A stretch of 64,000 nucleotides of DNA from Apophysomyces variabilis (GCA_002749535.1 MZZL01000380.1:997584-1061583), one strand, 5' to 3'; positions 12,543 to 24,810 are shown, counted from the first letter of the stretch. Notes: generated by a model from the sequence alone, not told the origin. Numbers and translations: made by a program.

Positions 12543-13729
12543 GGTGATCAGGTGTAAGCAAGGAGATGAGGGTAAAGCCGAGAGAAAAGAAAGAAAGGGA
12601 AAAAAAGGGAAGAGGGAAAAAAAATAGCAGAAAGTGTGGAAAGAGAAAATAAAAAAATTTAAGCTGTGTGTGTGGGCGACGAAAAAGGGGATTGTCTTTG
12701 TGGTGACCCCGAAATCATGTTGTGACAAAAAAAACATGAACACGAGGTATCCAAATTATGCAGCAAGGATATCGCGTATATGAACAAAAAGAAGTAAGTA
12801 TCAATGAACAGCACAGTCACGACCATATCCATATTCTCCCCCATCCCTCCTTCATGAAATGGCACTTAGCACATAGATCACAAAGTCGTCTTACACTCAT
12901 AAAAGAGATTGTCTCTATGGCTACAGTCACTTAGCAAGAAAAAGAAAAGTGTATGAACATATGCACAGAAATAGGCCCGGCAAGAAAACGCAAAGAGCAA
13001 AGGAAAACTAAAAAAAAAGAAAAAAGAAAAAAGAAAAAAAAAAGGAGATAGTTTCCCTTTAGCTTACAGACCTTTTTGTACCTTTTCACCGAGGAGTTCG
13101 AAGGGGGAGGAGTGGGAAGAGACCGAGATAATATTGTTCGTAAAATAGAATGTAAAAAGAAAAAGAAAAAAATCAGAAGAAAAAAAGCTTAGAAAGAAAA
13201 CGGTGACAAAAAAGCGGAAGTTAGAAGCTGTAGATCTTCATTGAGGCAACAGTCATATTTAACACGCTGGATCAAACGCGGGCTACTGTCCGCCATCATA
13301 GATAGAAATTATGTTAACATTTTGGAAATAAATTCGCCATGTGCATCTCGCGTGTGGCTGTAAATGATCGTGAAGGACTTTAGGAGAACAAAAGAAACAT
13401 GGGACATGTCAATAGCACACAAAAGGTAATCCCTACATCAGGAACAGAGAGCAGATCAGTGTCATCCTACTACACTGACTACCAGTGTTTTGCTTCATTT
13501 TTTCTCCTTGGAAAATGAAAAAGGCATACATGCTCTCTTTTATCCTGTAATTATTATCATGACATTCCCATAAAACTTATGTGGTGACACTCCTTTTTTT
13601 TTTCGTTTTTCTCTTCTTTTTCTGTCTTGCTTTTGTTTGTTGCCTCCTTTTTAAAGCATTTGCTCTGACAAAAAAGCAAAAGGGAAATGTCCTGTACATC
13701 CTTTTTCTTATCATTGTGGTTCGTGTTTA
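12543..13729. other. bHLH gene upstream region, CT-rich (minus strand)
   Basis: Sequence upstream of the bHLH start is strongly pyrimidine-rich on the minus strand, with an A-rich run at about 13005-13045, consistent with a long 5' leader and promoter. The last part is the 3' flank of the M13 peptidase gene. No gene is seen. ORFs here are low-complexity Phe/Ser/Lys strings. Confidence 0.55.
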
Positions 13730-16551
13730 TTACCACAATTGACATTTATGAACTGGATTCATACGGCTACCTAGAGGACATTTGAATGCTTCGGCAAACT
13801 GCTTTGAATTTTGAAGGGCACCAATAATGCGGAATTGACTTGGTGAGTGCTCGTCCGTCAAAACCTGGTTTACTCAATTGGTCAAACATCACGCTTCCCT
13901 TTCACATGGTGAAAACTTACATTGCGCAACTGTTGCTCTTGAGTAAATTTACGACACCAAATACGACCAAAATTAATAAAAAACATTTGATCCGGGGTAA
14001 ATCTTTCAAGTCCAGGCAAAAGTGCATTGTTGTAACGTCTGCTGTTGTAACGTTGTTTCCAAGCCAAATAAGCTTCCCCCAAACCTCCGTTATCTGCTAG
14101 ATTCTCTCCCAATGTCATCTTGCCATTAATATGGACAATCTTGCCTTGACTATCCTCAATAGTAAAGTTGGAGTATTGCTTTACAAAACATTGAGCGTAT
14201 TTGTCGAAAGCCGCTGCGGTTTCATTTGTCCACCACTCAATCAGGCGACCATCGCCATCAAATTGGCGACCATTATTATCAAATCCATGCTACTGATCCC
14301 TCAGCAACTTGTTCACTTCACTTCATTATCAGCTTCTTCTTACCGTAAGCTCGTGGCCCATCACGGTACCAATACCACCGTAATTGAGATATTCAGGGTA
14401 ATCCGTCGAGAAGAAAGGCTTTTGCAAAATCCCAGCGGGGAACACAATCTAAAATCGGTTGGTAAGGATAAATGATGTTTTCTTCTCAATCAAGTGCTTA
14501 CCTCGTTGAAAACGGGATTAAAGTATGCATTGACTTCCATCGGTGTCATTAGCCACTTGAACCTGTCAGGTGTTTTGCCAACTTCGCGCCATTCCTGTGT
14601 CACGGCCCACCGGCGAGCTTCTCTGAAATTATTGAAGAAGCTGTCCTTGTCAACATTCAAGGCTGAATAATAGTCGGATAAGGAGACCGGAGACATCACA
14701 TCAGGTGAACCAGTTGGATAACCCATCTTGCTTATCAGTTTGTCAACCTAAATTGAGAGATTAATAGGGAGAACACTGTTTTGCCCTTATTTACTTTTTC
14801 GACTGCTTTCTTTCTTGTTTCGGCATCCAGCCATGTCAATTCTGGTAATCGACCAACGAACATATCCTTGATGGATTCCACAAACGCATCCGTTCGCTTC
14901 TTAGCGTCACCGCCAAACCTCTCTAAGACGTAGTATCGTCCGGCAATGAATCCAAGGGCATCAGAGACTTCGTTGAGACAAGTTTCCCATCTCGGTTCCA
15001 CAAGCTTCGGATCAGTGCCGGTCAATGCAGCTCTCAGTGTACGGACTTGGTCTCGTACGTCCGAGCTTAGGGCATCTGAGTAGAACTCGATGACCTTCCA
15101 GATCAGATACGATTGTATCGTCTCGGCCGGGGTATCCTGCAGGAGCGTCGAAAGGTTTCCAATGTAATTAGGGGACGATACGATGACAGTGTCAGGATGC
15201 GGCGAATTAGGCGAAACCATGTCATCCACATAGAAGCCCCAGTCAACAACAGGAGAAAGTTTGCTAATCTGTGACAAGGTACGTGGATTGTACATCACCT
15301 GAGGGTCTTGCAGATCTTCGTTGAAATCGCTAATTTCGGCTAACCGCTTCTCAAAGTCCACCACCCGCTTGGCAGTAGCGCGAGCATCCCAGCGATTCCA
15401 TCCTCGATTCTGCTCAAATATGGTTTGCATAGTCTGAGCAGCCGAGCGGTAAAATGACTGAATAATCTCATCCCGCTTATAATATTCTTTCGATGGTAGA
15501 GTCATACCAGCCTGAAACATTTGCAAGGAGGAAACTTGAGGATTTACAGGATCCTTTTTGCACAAATGAAGACAACGTTAGAAACATTCGATAATTTTTC
15601 ACTAAGAAAACCAGTGCTTACTGCGTCCACACCAATCGTAAACAAAACATTGATGCCATGTTTAGCAAGGTACACCAACGCTTTGGTCAATTGATGGCTT
15701 TCTTGTCTTGCACCAAGCGGATATATGTCAAGGACGTTCTGAAGAACTGGAAGAATTGGTCTGGTTCCGGAAGCATCAATGACGGTTTCATTCATGCACG
15801 AGTCGAAATAGTTTTTAAACTTGTTGAAGTTTTGTTCGTCCACCAATTTGTCGGGTCCTGGTAAGTTGTCTCCTTTTCCCATAGTACGATGGTAGAATGA
15901 ATCGAATCCTTCAGACAAGATGTTGCGCAGCGTACGAATGTTCCCAGTCTTAACCAATTGAAACGTGCCGATGCTCGACTTCCCTTCAGGGATATCGTGA
16001 TCTTTTTGCCAATTACTGCCTATTTCTCTTAAAGCTTAACAATGCATCAAAAACACTCTTTCGTACATGTAAAACTATGGAAATCGTCGCATGGATCGAT
16101 ACTCATGTCAATGTCCTTGGGAATGACTCAGCAGGCGTATCAAACAAGGTGTGTATTACCTTTAGGATTTCAGCAGCGGTTAATACACATTCGGCGGTCT
16201 GACACCGAGACTGTGGAAGGGAAAAAAACCGTGTGAATATATGTGATATAGCTAAATACACGAGGAGCTCACTTCTGTATCTGGTGGTGGTGGAATGGGT
16301 ACATGGGTTGGCGACGGAGGAGTGTTACTGGGAGTTCCATCATAGACACGTCGAGCATAAAGTCCAGCAAGGACACAAAGTACGATGAAGAAAGTGATTG
16401 TCAAGCCGAAAAGAACTTTTTCTAAAAGAGTAAAACGGCCAGATGGCGCCTGGTCTCTAGGTGAAGTACGATTCACTGCATTGGTGGACACATCTTGTTC
16501 GTCTTCTTCCAGGCCATTATTGGCAAGAAGAGGCTCTCGTTCCTGACTCAT
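13730..16551 (-). CDS. M13 family zinc metallopeptidase (neprilysin/endothelin-converting-enzyme type)
   Basis: A type II membrane peptidase cleaving peptides on the extracytoplasmic side. Nine exons encode 796 residues: 16551..16273, 16210..16160, 16115..16067, 16019..15622, 15553..14795, 14747..14502, 14448..14344, 14289..13921 and 13864..13730. A short cytosolic tail precedes one transmembrane helix (about residues 45-68). The M13 N-domain follows ([21 protein letters not shown]), then the catalytic domain with [20 protein letters not shown] and ENLADNGG (third zinc ligand plus Asp). The C-terminus has [17 protein letters not shown] and a terminal CQLW, the family's conserved Cys-x-x-Trp end. 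All HExxH and GENxAD residues are present, so an active enzyme is expected. An intron splits the zinc motif between HELT and H. The true start is the ATG at 16551. It lies 86 bp from the ETT1 stop on the same strand. Confidence 0.95.
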
Positions 16552-16637
16552 TGTCAATGGGAAGAAACAGGAAGGAGAAATAGAAGCCGAAAAAAGAAAG
16601 CAGCGTTTATTTGTTTTATACCAAGATATTTATCAAT

Positions 16638-17950
16638 TCAGTTAGCCTCAAATTCCTTCAGAAAACTTTCCAGGTCCTCGGGAAGATTATAGTCTTCGGA
16701 AGCAATGGATTGTGCCTTTCGAATATACTCCACAGCTTCCTTATACCGTTCGTTCTGTTCCTTCTCCTCTGATAGCAGATTAGCTTCGTGAAGGATGACC
16801 TCTGCTAAGTCGGTAAGAATTTCGGGGGTCAAATTGTGATCTTTTTCAAGGATATCGTAGGCCTGCATTAGGTGTTTTTTACCTAATGTGTCAAATTAGT
16901 CTTACGGTAGCCAAAGAACAACAGCACTTACAAAGCAGCACAGCCTCATATGCTTTCTTGTCATCTTCTTCGTTTTCAGACCTCTCATCGTTATCTTCCT
17001 GTTGATCGATTTGATCGAACCAGTAATCAACCGTCGAACGCTTGCAGTAAGCAAGCTGTATCATCGCTTGTACATTTGAAGAATCATCTGCAACCAACTG
17101 TTTAAGTCTTTGCTTTTTTCTACCTGTTTTGATGTAACTATACCCTTAAGGACGTCGCATAGTAAATTATCCGCCCATTCACGGAACTTTTCGCGTGCGT
17201 CTAATTTCGTATATAAAGAACCGTGATTATTGATGACCGCCGCAAGTTCAACTTTTTGTGAGTTGGACAGCTGAGAAGCTTCCAAGGACTGATCGATCAT
17301 ATTTAACGCGTCTTGGACATCGTCGGTCACCTTGTCAAAATCAATCTTACTGGCAGCCTATCGCTATGGATTTAAATCGCTATTTCAAAGCTTGTCTACT
17401 CATTTTACCTTGACAATCTGAATTTTACCTAGAGTGACTTTGATCCTATTGATATCTTGCGAATACTCTTCTTTCTCGTTTTCCTTTGCGTGATCCAGCC
17501 CATCCTGTAACCTTTCCTCTGCCGCTTCCAAATAGGCATCGAATTCTTCGTCTTCAGTAAGACGTCCCAATTCATAGAGAGCCGATCCATAGGTCAAGTA
17601 AAACTTAGGCGGCAAATATTGTTCACCGGACCAATTCCGCAGAATACGATCAGATTCATGCACAGTACCACGCAATAGTGCCAATGCCTCGGACGGATTC
17701 TTTTCTGTTTGCTATAAGTCACAATCATGGTTTATCTACCCGTATTGCACCTACCAACTTTTTCAAGTGCACTTTCCAGAAGAGCAGCGGCTTCTCCTAC
17801 TTCATCACCTTCTTCCACTTCTTTGTCCAGTACCACCGTTTGTGCGTTTTCAGGGACTTCGCTGACATCCTGGTCAAGCTTTGACTTCTTGGCCGATTTC
17901 AAACCTGCGCTGCTCTTTAATCCTCTTGGTCGTTTTTTTTCAGCTGCCAT
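16638..17950 (-). CDS. ETT1: ETT1-like enhancer of translation termination
   Basis: Resembles fungal Ett1, a nuclear TPR-like protein linked to efficient stop-codon recognition. Exons 17950..17755, 17704..17409, 17357..17124, 17097..16932 and 16882..16638 give 378 residues. The N-terminus is Lys-rich (a likely nuclear signal), followed by an acidic segment and the Ett1 block ALALLRGTVHESDRILRN with PPKFYLTYGSALYELG. Helical repeats run to the end (YKEAVEYIRKAQSIASEDYN). Exons 3 and 4 lie in different frames. The only GT-AG pair that keeps both frames is a 26-bp intron (17123-17098), shorter than any other here, so that junction is doubtful and could instead mark a sequence error or a weak upstream donor. 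Assignment rests on the family block and overall organisation. Confidence 0.75.
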
Positions 17951-18932
17951 GAATGTACGTCTGGTGGAAATGGTCCCTTTTTCTCTCTTTCACAATGATT
18001 CGACTTTTTTTTTATCGAGTGTGACAATGGTATGACTGTTATTTCTGTGAAGCAACTTATTATGTGACGTGATTCTTTTAGCAGTCTATGATTGAGTCCT
18101 CCACTAATATTCGATACACTCGAATACTAATATTGACCACAGGTAAAGGGTTTTTGATAAGAATATTGTTGAATGATTTTGAAAGCACAAGAGATATTTG
18201 AGGTTAAGGTTGTTGTTCCTTTATTTAGATAGATGGATAATTCATATAGTACTGCTGAGTTAAAATATTTGGGATAATGAAGGGTTTAGTTGTACTAGCA
18301 TTAAAGTGCAACCGATCGGTATAGGAACATACTGGCGTGGGTAAGTATTATGTAGACTCGGGGCTGATGGTTGTAGCGTCCCGGATTCAGTGTTGTAAAG
18401 AGAGAAGGTGAAAGCTGTTCAGGGTTGCGATGCAATAGGCTGGACATGATCAATCCAGCAATGAAAAGGTTTTCAATGAGAGCATGAACCAGTATACTAG
18501 AGAATAAAATATTGGATAAACTGGAAGAGAAAAGAGAAGATTGTCACGACTTGGAGAAAAAATGGAAAAGACTTGCTCGACACCTGATAGTGATGTAATA
18601 TTCAACGTGGTGGCTCGGGCGTCAAGTTCCTTTAAACTTACTCTATTCATTTGGGTGGGAAACAGTGGCCAATATTTGAAAGATTTTCTTGTCCTTGAGT
18701 AATGTCTTGACACGTAAAGTTTAATATATTCAGAACTACCACAATGCTGGGGAGCTCATACGCATTGAACGTTTTTTGAGCGGATACGAGGAACTACATC
18801 ACTAGAGTTGCAGATATAGTCTTTAGACCGGCGACGTCTTATACTTTTGCATATAACAAATGCGGGTCACAGTTAAAGGAACTTTAGCCCACACATTGTA
18901 ATTCACTAATTTATTGAAAAGGAATTCGCATT
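17951..18932. other. Intergenic region
   Basis: Upstream region of ETT1 and 3' flank of the armadillo gene. No gene is supported. The short minus ORF at 18450-18713 has no domain and no start-context support. Confidence 0.5.
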
Positions 18933-21566
18933 TTACGATCTATCCTTGTTTGTCCCCTTCCTTAATGCCGTAAGCACCTTTTGTACGGAATCACCCAGCA
19001 TGGGCTGATCAGTTAGGGATTGTAATCTCTCAGCTGCAAGTGATCGTACATATTCCGGTATCTCTGTATTACCGCCTAGACACAGAAATTCAGCTATCAT
19101 GGAAAAGACAACATGTCTTACTTTTCAGCGCGCATTCAACTGTGTTTTCGAGCAGCGTACACGCATTGCATCGAATTTCCACAGGCATATCGGAACTATC
19201 CTCGCAGATCGTGTCTACCAAAACCTCCATATATGATCTCTTTTCTTCTTCCCCAGTGGTTGCCTCACTGTCGTCTTCGGTGGAAGAGGGTACCGGACTT
19301 AAAACAAGCGGGAGCGCTTTGGTATTTGATTCAGTATTTCTTTCTCTTTCATGGGCTGGGCACTTTACCAGCTTTGGCAACGCCTTGATCATCGTCGGCA
19401 AACACAAGCGTCAGTGCTATGATACCGTCGTTTTTAAGAATTGGGAACGTTGAAGCTCTAATCATTTCTGCCACAGGCTCTATAATATCCTTTCGCACGA
19501 GCTTTGATCTCGCATCTGCGGAAACTTCAGTATCTAACAAAAGTTTGTCAGTATCCTTTGGAATTTTGTTTGCTAAACCCCATTATACCTTGCTTCCAAA
19601 TAGACTTGATCAAGTTACACAACACCCGTGTTGCTTCGCTTTTTGCAGCAATGTCATCGACGCGCTTAATGAATGCAACCAACAGTTCGAGAGGCGTTTG
19701 TTTCTCTCCATCCTCCTCGGACTTTATCATCCTCAGTGCATTATTGTCTATGACATAAGAGATAAGCAAACTTACGTTCTTTAGCAATTATAACATACAG
19801 TGGTTAACACATAACAGTTTTAGGATGCCGATTGCAAAAAACTGATTTCTCTTGAGCATATCTTTAGTTGGATCCAACATTGGGGAGACGGCAGCAATGA
19901 CACCTGCTTCTCCAAGTACTGATTTGTTTTGCTCTATGCTGATTATGAGTGACTGTATCCAGAATAACGGCCAAATAAGCTTACTTGGGAGACACAGATG
20001 TTTTAAGCAACCTAAAATAGCGTATTGAAATGTGGCATTTTCGGTGGAAGTGAATAAAGACAGCAGTTTTTGTTCCAGGTGAAATCTTGTAACAAGGTCA
20101 ATACAATGCGCATCTTTCGTACGTTTTATGAGTGCAAGTTATATATCGTTTTGGAGAATTTACCTGTCCGTGCGAGGTTTCCAAGTGCATAGACAGCACA
20201 CTGATGAACTACATCAGATGAGCTCTTCATCATTCCGATAAACCTTTTCAAAAGCTCTTCGTTTTCATACAGTTCTGCCATCTTCTGGTCTGCATAAAGC
20301 GTTAAGTTGAACGTAGGTTACACATGGATAGATGCGCGCCTACCACTTGAAGTTGCAAACACTGCGATTTTGCTTATTGTTTGCTGGATTTCACTGAGCT
20401 GCTTTTGCTCCTCTTCATCATCTATGGATGCTTCCTCTAAGAAGTCTAGAAGCATACCAAATAATCCGGAATCCACCACTGCTGCTTGTGCAGAATCTGA
20501 AAACAGCGTGAATCCTTTTATGCTATTCATTCATTTGTATTACGCCTTACCATTGTCAATGACCAGTTGAAGCAGTATATCGGAAATGTTTTCGAGTAGT
20601 TCCATATTTTCTAGCTGCTCCACGCGCCATTCGTAGTTTACCAAATCCAGCAATTTCGGCACTGCCTCATTTCCGAATTCGTTACGTGCAGCATCTGTAT
20701 CCATTCGTTAAAAATAAAAAGGAAGTGCACAATGCCGCTACGATGGGATGATATTTACCATGTCCTGCTAAGTTGGCCAGGACCTTGGCTGCCATTGAAA
20801 CGGTAGCTTCATCCTTTGATATATACTCTGGATCCAGCAAATGTAGGAATTTCTGGACACCGCCCGATGCTGCTATAGAAGCTAATATAGGATCTGCCGC
20901 CAACAGGTCAGTTTGCATATGAGAAGATAAAACACAACGTCATACCATAATCCATGCTACTGTTCAAGCAAAATCCGCAAGTAGTACGAACAAGTTCTTC
21001 AGTATCAAAAAATGTCATAACCTGCGGTATAACAGATGCCTCATGAACAAGTTTACGATTTTCATCTTTGAATTTTCAGTGTCAAACGGGCAAATCAGAG
21101 CAACGAAGCGTGTTCCTTACCGTGATCAAAGCAAAGGTTCCCTAAAACACGAAGCACTTGAATTTTGAAGGGCAGCGGCCCGAGTGGGAGTAACGTAGCC
21201 AAATGACCGATGATTCCCGCTTTTCCAAGAGGAGTACGCACAGACTCTGAGAGCATAAGCTGTCAGTTTTGCACATTATTTTCCACTGCAGTAAGGATCC
21301 TGTTACCTGTTCTGGCGCCATTGGCGATTGATTCTGTCAAGCGACACGCTGGTTCCCAAAGAGAGGGATTTGTTTCCACGACTTTACTGAGCTGTTCAAA
21401 GATCGATGACAGTTCCAACGCTTCGGAAATGAAGCGCTCAGCATCTGCAAGGGTGGATTCAGGTTGAATTTAGCACTTCGGTCTAGATACACGGGCTAGT
21501 TGTCAAGCATCAATGACCTTGAATGCCGGATACTTTTTGTATCCTCTCCACGAGTTGATCTGCCAT
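18933..21566 (-). CDS. Armadillo-repeat protein, smgGDS/RAP1GDS1-like
   Basis: Fourteen exons encode 634 residues, close to human RAP1GDS1 (607), a chaperone and exchange factor for prenylated small GTPases. Exons: 21566..21518, 21444..21307, 21246..21121, 21065..20946, 20893..20759, 20694..20551, 20496..20344, 20289..20164, 20113..19985, 19933..19811, 19747..19589, 19533..19369, 19316..19122, 19075..18933. Characteristic repeat segments include LRVLGNLCFDHDENRKLVHE, FQYAILGCLKHLCLP followed by KQNKSVLGEAG, and DARSKLVRKDIIEPVAEMI. Every intron is phase 1, and internal exons of 120-195 nt each hold about one 42-residue armadillo repeat. The exon 10 donor (T|GTGTTA, 19810) is non-optimal and the weakest junction. 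Cytosolic action with Rho/Rap/Ras-type GTPases is inferred from the family; an armadillo protein of another class cannot be fully excluded. Confidence 0.82.
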
Positions 21567-22663
21567 GGTGAATTGAAACCAAGAGCCTTACAAGTAACCC
21601 CTTTCTTAAACTTTAGCGAGGACCAACTCCTTACATAATGAAACACCGAAATGAGCACACTCCGCTTTCCACGAACGCATCTTCAAAAGCTGACTTGGAT
21701 GTTTATGTAGTTCCAGACAAACATAGAAACAAACCAAAGAAAACGGTGATAAAGATTGGATTTATTTTTAATGCAGTGACAGTTGGTTAATGTGGCAGAA
21801 GTAGTAGTTGTCAGAATGAGACGTGGCGTAACCGGTCAGCATCATTGAAAGCATCTAAACACTGGTATTCAAGCTTACAGGACCAGACTAAAAAGATGAA
21901 AGTATAAGTGAACCATATAAATGATTTAGCACATTTAACAATAATATCAAAATTGAAGTAAAGATAATGACGGTTTCAGGTTTTGTGCAAAGCATATTCA
22001 TATACTTGACGAGACCGATTGTGATATCTTGCAGTAAATAGTATCGTGCAAAATACGGTACCGCAAACGAAAATATCTTCTCTCTGCTTTAACTTGCATG
22101 CGGATTGTGTATTAGAGATATACCTTTTGGCTCTGATACACGTCTCTGGACCCTGAAATCGCTATTAAATTGACATTGTCTATTATCCTCACTATGGTTA
22201 CCATATCAGGGACGAAAACGTTAACAAATAATTTGGTTGTTCGATTTGATGGCTAGCTGGATCGGCTTCCTATTTGTATTTAGGAAAGTTATCGTTTACG
22301 ATTTACCAAGTTCAAACTGGGTGCATTCAATGGGAGATGGGAATTATTTGGACATTCCTGCTTTCATTTGCCATACAACGTCTTTAGGATAGCTCTCCTT
22401 GGTCAAGCTTTCTTTCTCGCAAGTACACAGACCACCTAATTTAACAATGAGCTGCTACCGCAGATAGCATAAGTGACAATGATTTATTGAAAGTAGAGGC
22501 AATGTTTTGAAAAGTAGCATTGACCCAAAAGTAAGATCTTGCGGGACACATATCTGACCAACAGGTGTAGCAAGACAGTATGACATTCAAAATTCATCTG
22601 GAAAGCAATATAGAAATATGTCATACAATCTATAGTTTTATCATTTACCTTTTTCACTTCACT
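21567..22663. other. Divergent promoter region between armadillo gene and secreted orphan
   Basis: AT-rich intergenic DNA about 1.1 kb long with no recognisable gene. It should hold the promoters of the armadillo gene (leftward) and the secreted orphan (rightward). The frame of the orphan stays open back to an ATG at 22580, so a longer start cannot be excluded. Confidence 0.5.
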
Positions 22664-23380
22664 ATGCGCATTATCACCACCTTTGTCTTCACCTTGATTT
22701 TGGCTGTGACATGTATAGCTGATACGGGAACTACCCTTACCATAGACACGCGAAAAAAAGATGTCCCTTTAAAGCTCAATGAATTTGACTTTTTCCACTG
22801 GACTGGAAAGAGAGACGCAGAAGCGCTAGAGACGTTTGTAGCCGATTTGGAAAGACCAGCCATCCTGCAGATCACGGACTTCAAAAATCGCGGCGATATG
22901 TTTCAAGTCTTTGATAATGATCGATATATTGGTCAAACATCGGTTGTAATGATGACTGAAGACGACGACACTTTTGCAGAAACCCCAGAAGACGCTCTGC
23001 TAGATAGCAGATTTAGTAGAGGGCTCTTCAGGCTAGATAGCGGCCCGCACCGAATTACCATAAAAGCTAACGGTCCATTTGATGCTGGAACAGCCGCCAT
23101 TCGATTGCTTCGTCCCACTTCATACACACTTACAGATGATATAAACAAGAAGACCAGGGTGGATACGTACTGGAACGATTGGTCGGAAAGCCAAAAGCCG
23201 CGCGCTGACCGGTGGGGAAAGAAGATAGGTTATGGTCAGCCTAAAAATTGGCAGAATCCGGAATTGAAGTATGATGGTCGTCAGTCTTTCACTAGCCAGG
23301 ATCATCCTGTGGATACAGCTCATACTGTTACTGTGATAAAGACTATGTGGCTGAGGGGAAACCGGCCAAGTTGGTATTAG
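22664..23380 (+). CDS. Predicted secreted protein of unknown function
   Basis: A single-exon ORF of 238 residues. I chose the ATG at 22664 because it begins a classic signal peptide (MRIITTFVFTLILAVTCIAD, cleavage near residue 18-20), whereas the in-frame ATG at 22580 would bury it behind 28 residues. The mature part is a likely all-beta domain: FFHWTGKRDAEALETFVADL, LQITDFKNRGDMFQVFDND, an acidic loop, and DSGPHRITIKANGPFDAGTA. This alternation is reminiscent of small lectin-like or CBM-like beta-sandwiches. There are no conserved catalytic signature and very few Cys. The C-terminal 70 residues are Trp/Lys-rich (YWNDWSESQKP, RGNRPSWY). I do not recognise the family. Secretion is well supported, function is not. 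Confidence 0.75.
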   Translation: MRIITTFVFTLILAVTCIADTGTTLTIDTRKKDVPLKLNEFDFFHWTGKRDAEALETFVADLERPAILQITDFKNRGDMFQVFDNDRYIGQTSVVMMTEDDDTFAETPEDALLDSRFSRGLFRLDSGPHRITIKANGPFDAGTAAIRLLRPTSYTLTDDINKKTRVDTYWNDWSESQKPRADRWGKKIGYGQPKNWQNPELKYDGRQSFTSQDHPVDTAHTVTVIKTMWLRGNRPSWY

Positions 23381-24153
23381 TTTATTGCTCCGTGCAACCG
23401 CTCTTACTCTGCTCGGCATCGCTTCGATTTTCCCAAGTTGCTCGGTTATTTGTAGACTAGTCCTGGAAATAGGTTAACAAATGTTTCTTTGCCTGATGCT
23501 TCAAGCCCAGCTATATAACTTTATTTTTGCAAAGACAAACCCTGTCCCATACAGTTTTTGATATGATTCGTTCATGTCGATGATTGCTGTAAGTAGCAGT
23601 AATTATCGTTTACTGAAAGGCATTTTACGCTACTTTGAAATAGATATTAAGTTCCAAAAAAAAAAAAAAAAAAAGGGTGCACTCTTCGCTGGCGCAAAGT
23701 ACCTTTTAAATGAACGCAAATTACCTTGCAGAAACAACTATTTTCCGTGATCAACTGTAGCTTAAGCCCTTCATTAAGTGTAAATAATGGTGACGCTTGA
23801 TAACAGCTGTAATGAGATGGTCTGTAATAACTAGGCACCCATTACAATAACAATAGCTTGTATTTATTGCTATGCATGTAATCATAACTATAATCATAAT
23901 GATAATGCACGTCTTAATTGCAACTGACCACTTGCTTTGCATGCGGGAGCGGTTAATTCACTTCCATTAGTTTCCTTTCTTAATCAAAGCTTCGGTTGAA
24001 GCGTGATCTGTAAAAGCAATACTAGACAGAGAAAGGGACGAGCGCTGCAAGGCACTAATACTTGATGGATATATAAGAAAATAGATAACAAAGCTAATTG
24101 ATAGTTATGTTCCAAACGAAATTAGGCCTAATAGGTTCACTTAGTGTCTTGGA
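23381..24153. other. Intergenic region between convergent genes
   Basis: 3' flanks of the secreted orphan and the four-helix membrane protein. A run of 19 A lies at 23656-23674. Direct AT-rich repeats (ATAATCATAATGATAATG type) occur near 23880-23905. No gene is seen. Confidence 0.55.
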
Positions 24154-24810
24154 CTAACTAAACCCATATATGAATGCAATAACGGCAATGGTAACATTCA
24201 TGCTAAAAAGTACGATAGCGTAAACTAGTCTGACCAGGTAATTTTCGTATACCATCTCGGTGACGGACCAAAGAACACTCACTGCAAAATATCTATTAAC
24301 TTTGTCAGATATGGAAAAGGCATGCTTCGGAGACTCACAGCCAGGAAAGTATTTTCACCGATTGCTGTCCGCCACGTGCTATTGTATTCAGTACAAGTAC
24401 GCCAAGCAGCAGTAGTAAGAGATCGCGAAGCATATCACTAACTCGATTGAAAGATCTCTAATATGGCAGTGGTGTGTAAATATTCACATGTAGTATGTGG
24501 AAACGAGTTTTACATAAATATTCGCCATTTCCGCATTATTATTCGATGCGAGAAACCCAGCTTGCTGTCGTGTATCGGTTGGCGCCACACCACGTTCCTC
24601 ATCTGCTGTTGAGGACTTTGTAAGCACTCTCCTATTCCCGAAACCATAACGGGCAAACCAGAAAAGAGCCCAGTAGATCCAAAGAACGAAGAAGGCGATC
24701 CAATAGAGTTTGACGTCCCTGTTCTGCATAAACTGGGACAACGCAGCTTGAACACCGGCATCATCGTAACCCACATACATGTGTTCAGTATCCTGGTTTG
24801 CTAAAGACAT
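24154..24810 (-). CDS. Four-helix integral membrane protein of unknown function
   Basis: Three exons, 24810..24514, 24457..24339 and 24277..24154, join in frame to 179 residues. After a polar N-terminus come a first membrane helix with many aromatics (LYWIAFFVLWIYWALFWFA), a cytosolic loop, then three more hydrophobic helices (LLLLLLGVLVLNTIA, VKILSWLVLWSVTEMVY, LVYAIVLFSMNVTIAVIAFI). The acceptor before exon 3 is TTGCAGTGAG, four bases past the more obvious TTGCAG; only this choice preserves the hydrophobic frame, so alternative splicing is possible. No family is recognised. It could be an organelle or plasma-membrane scaffold. Divergent from RPL26 with 661 bp between starts. Confidence 0.65.
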
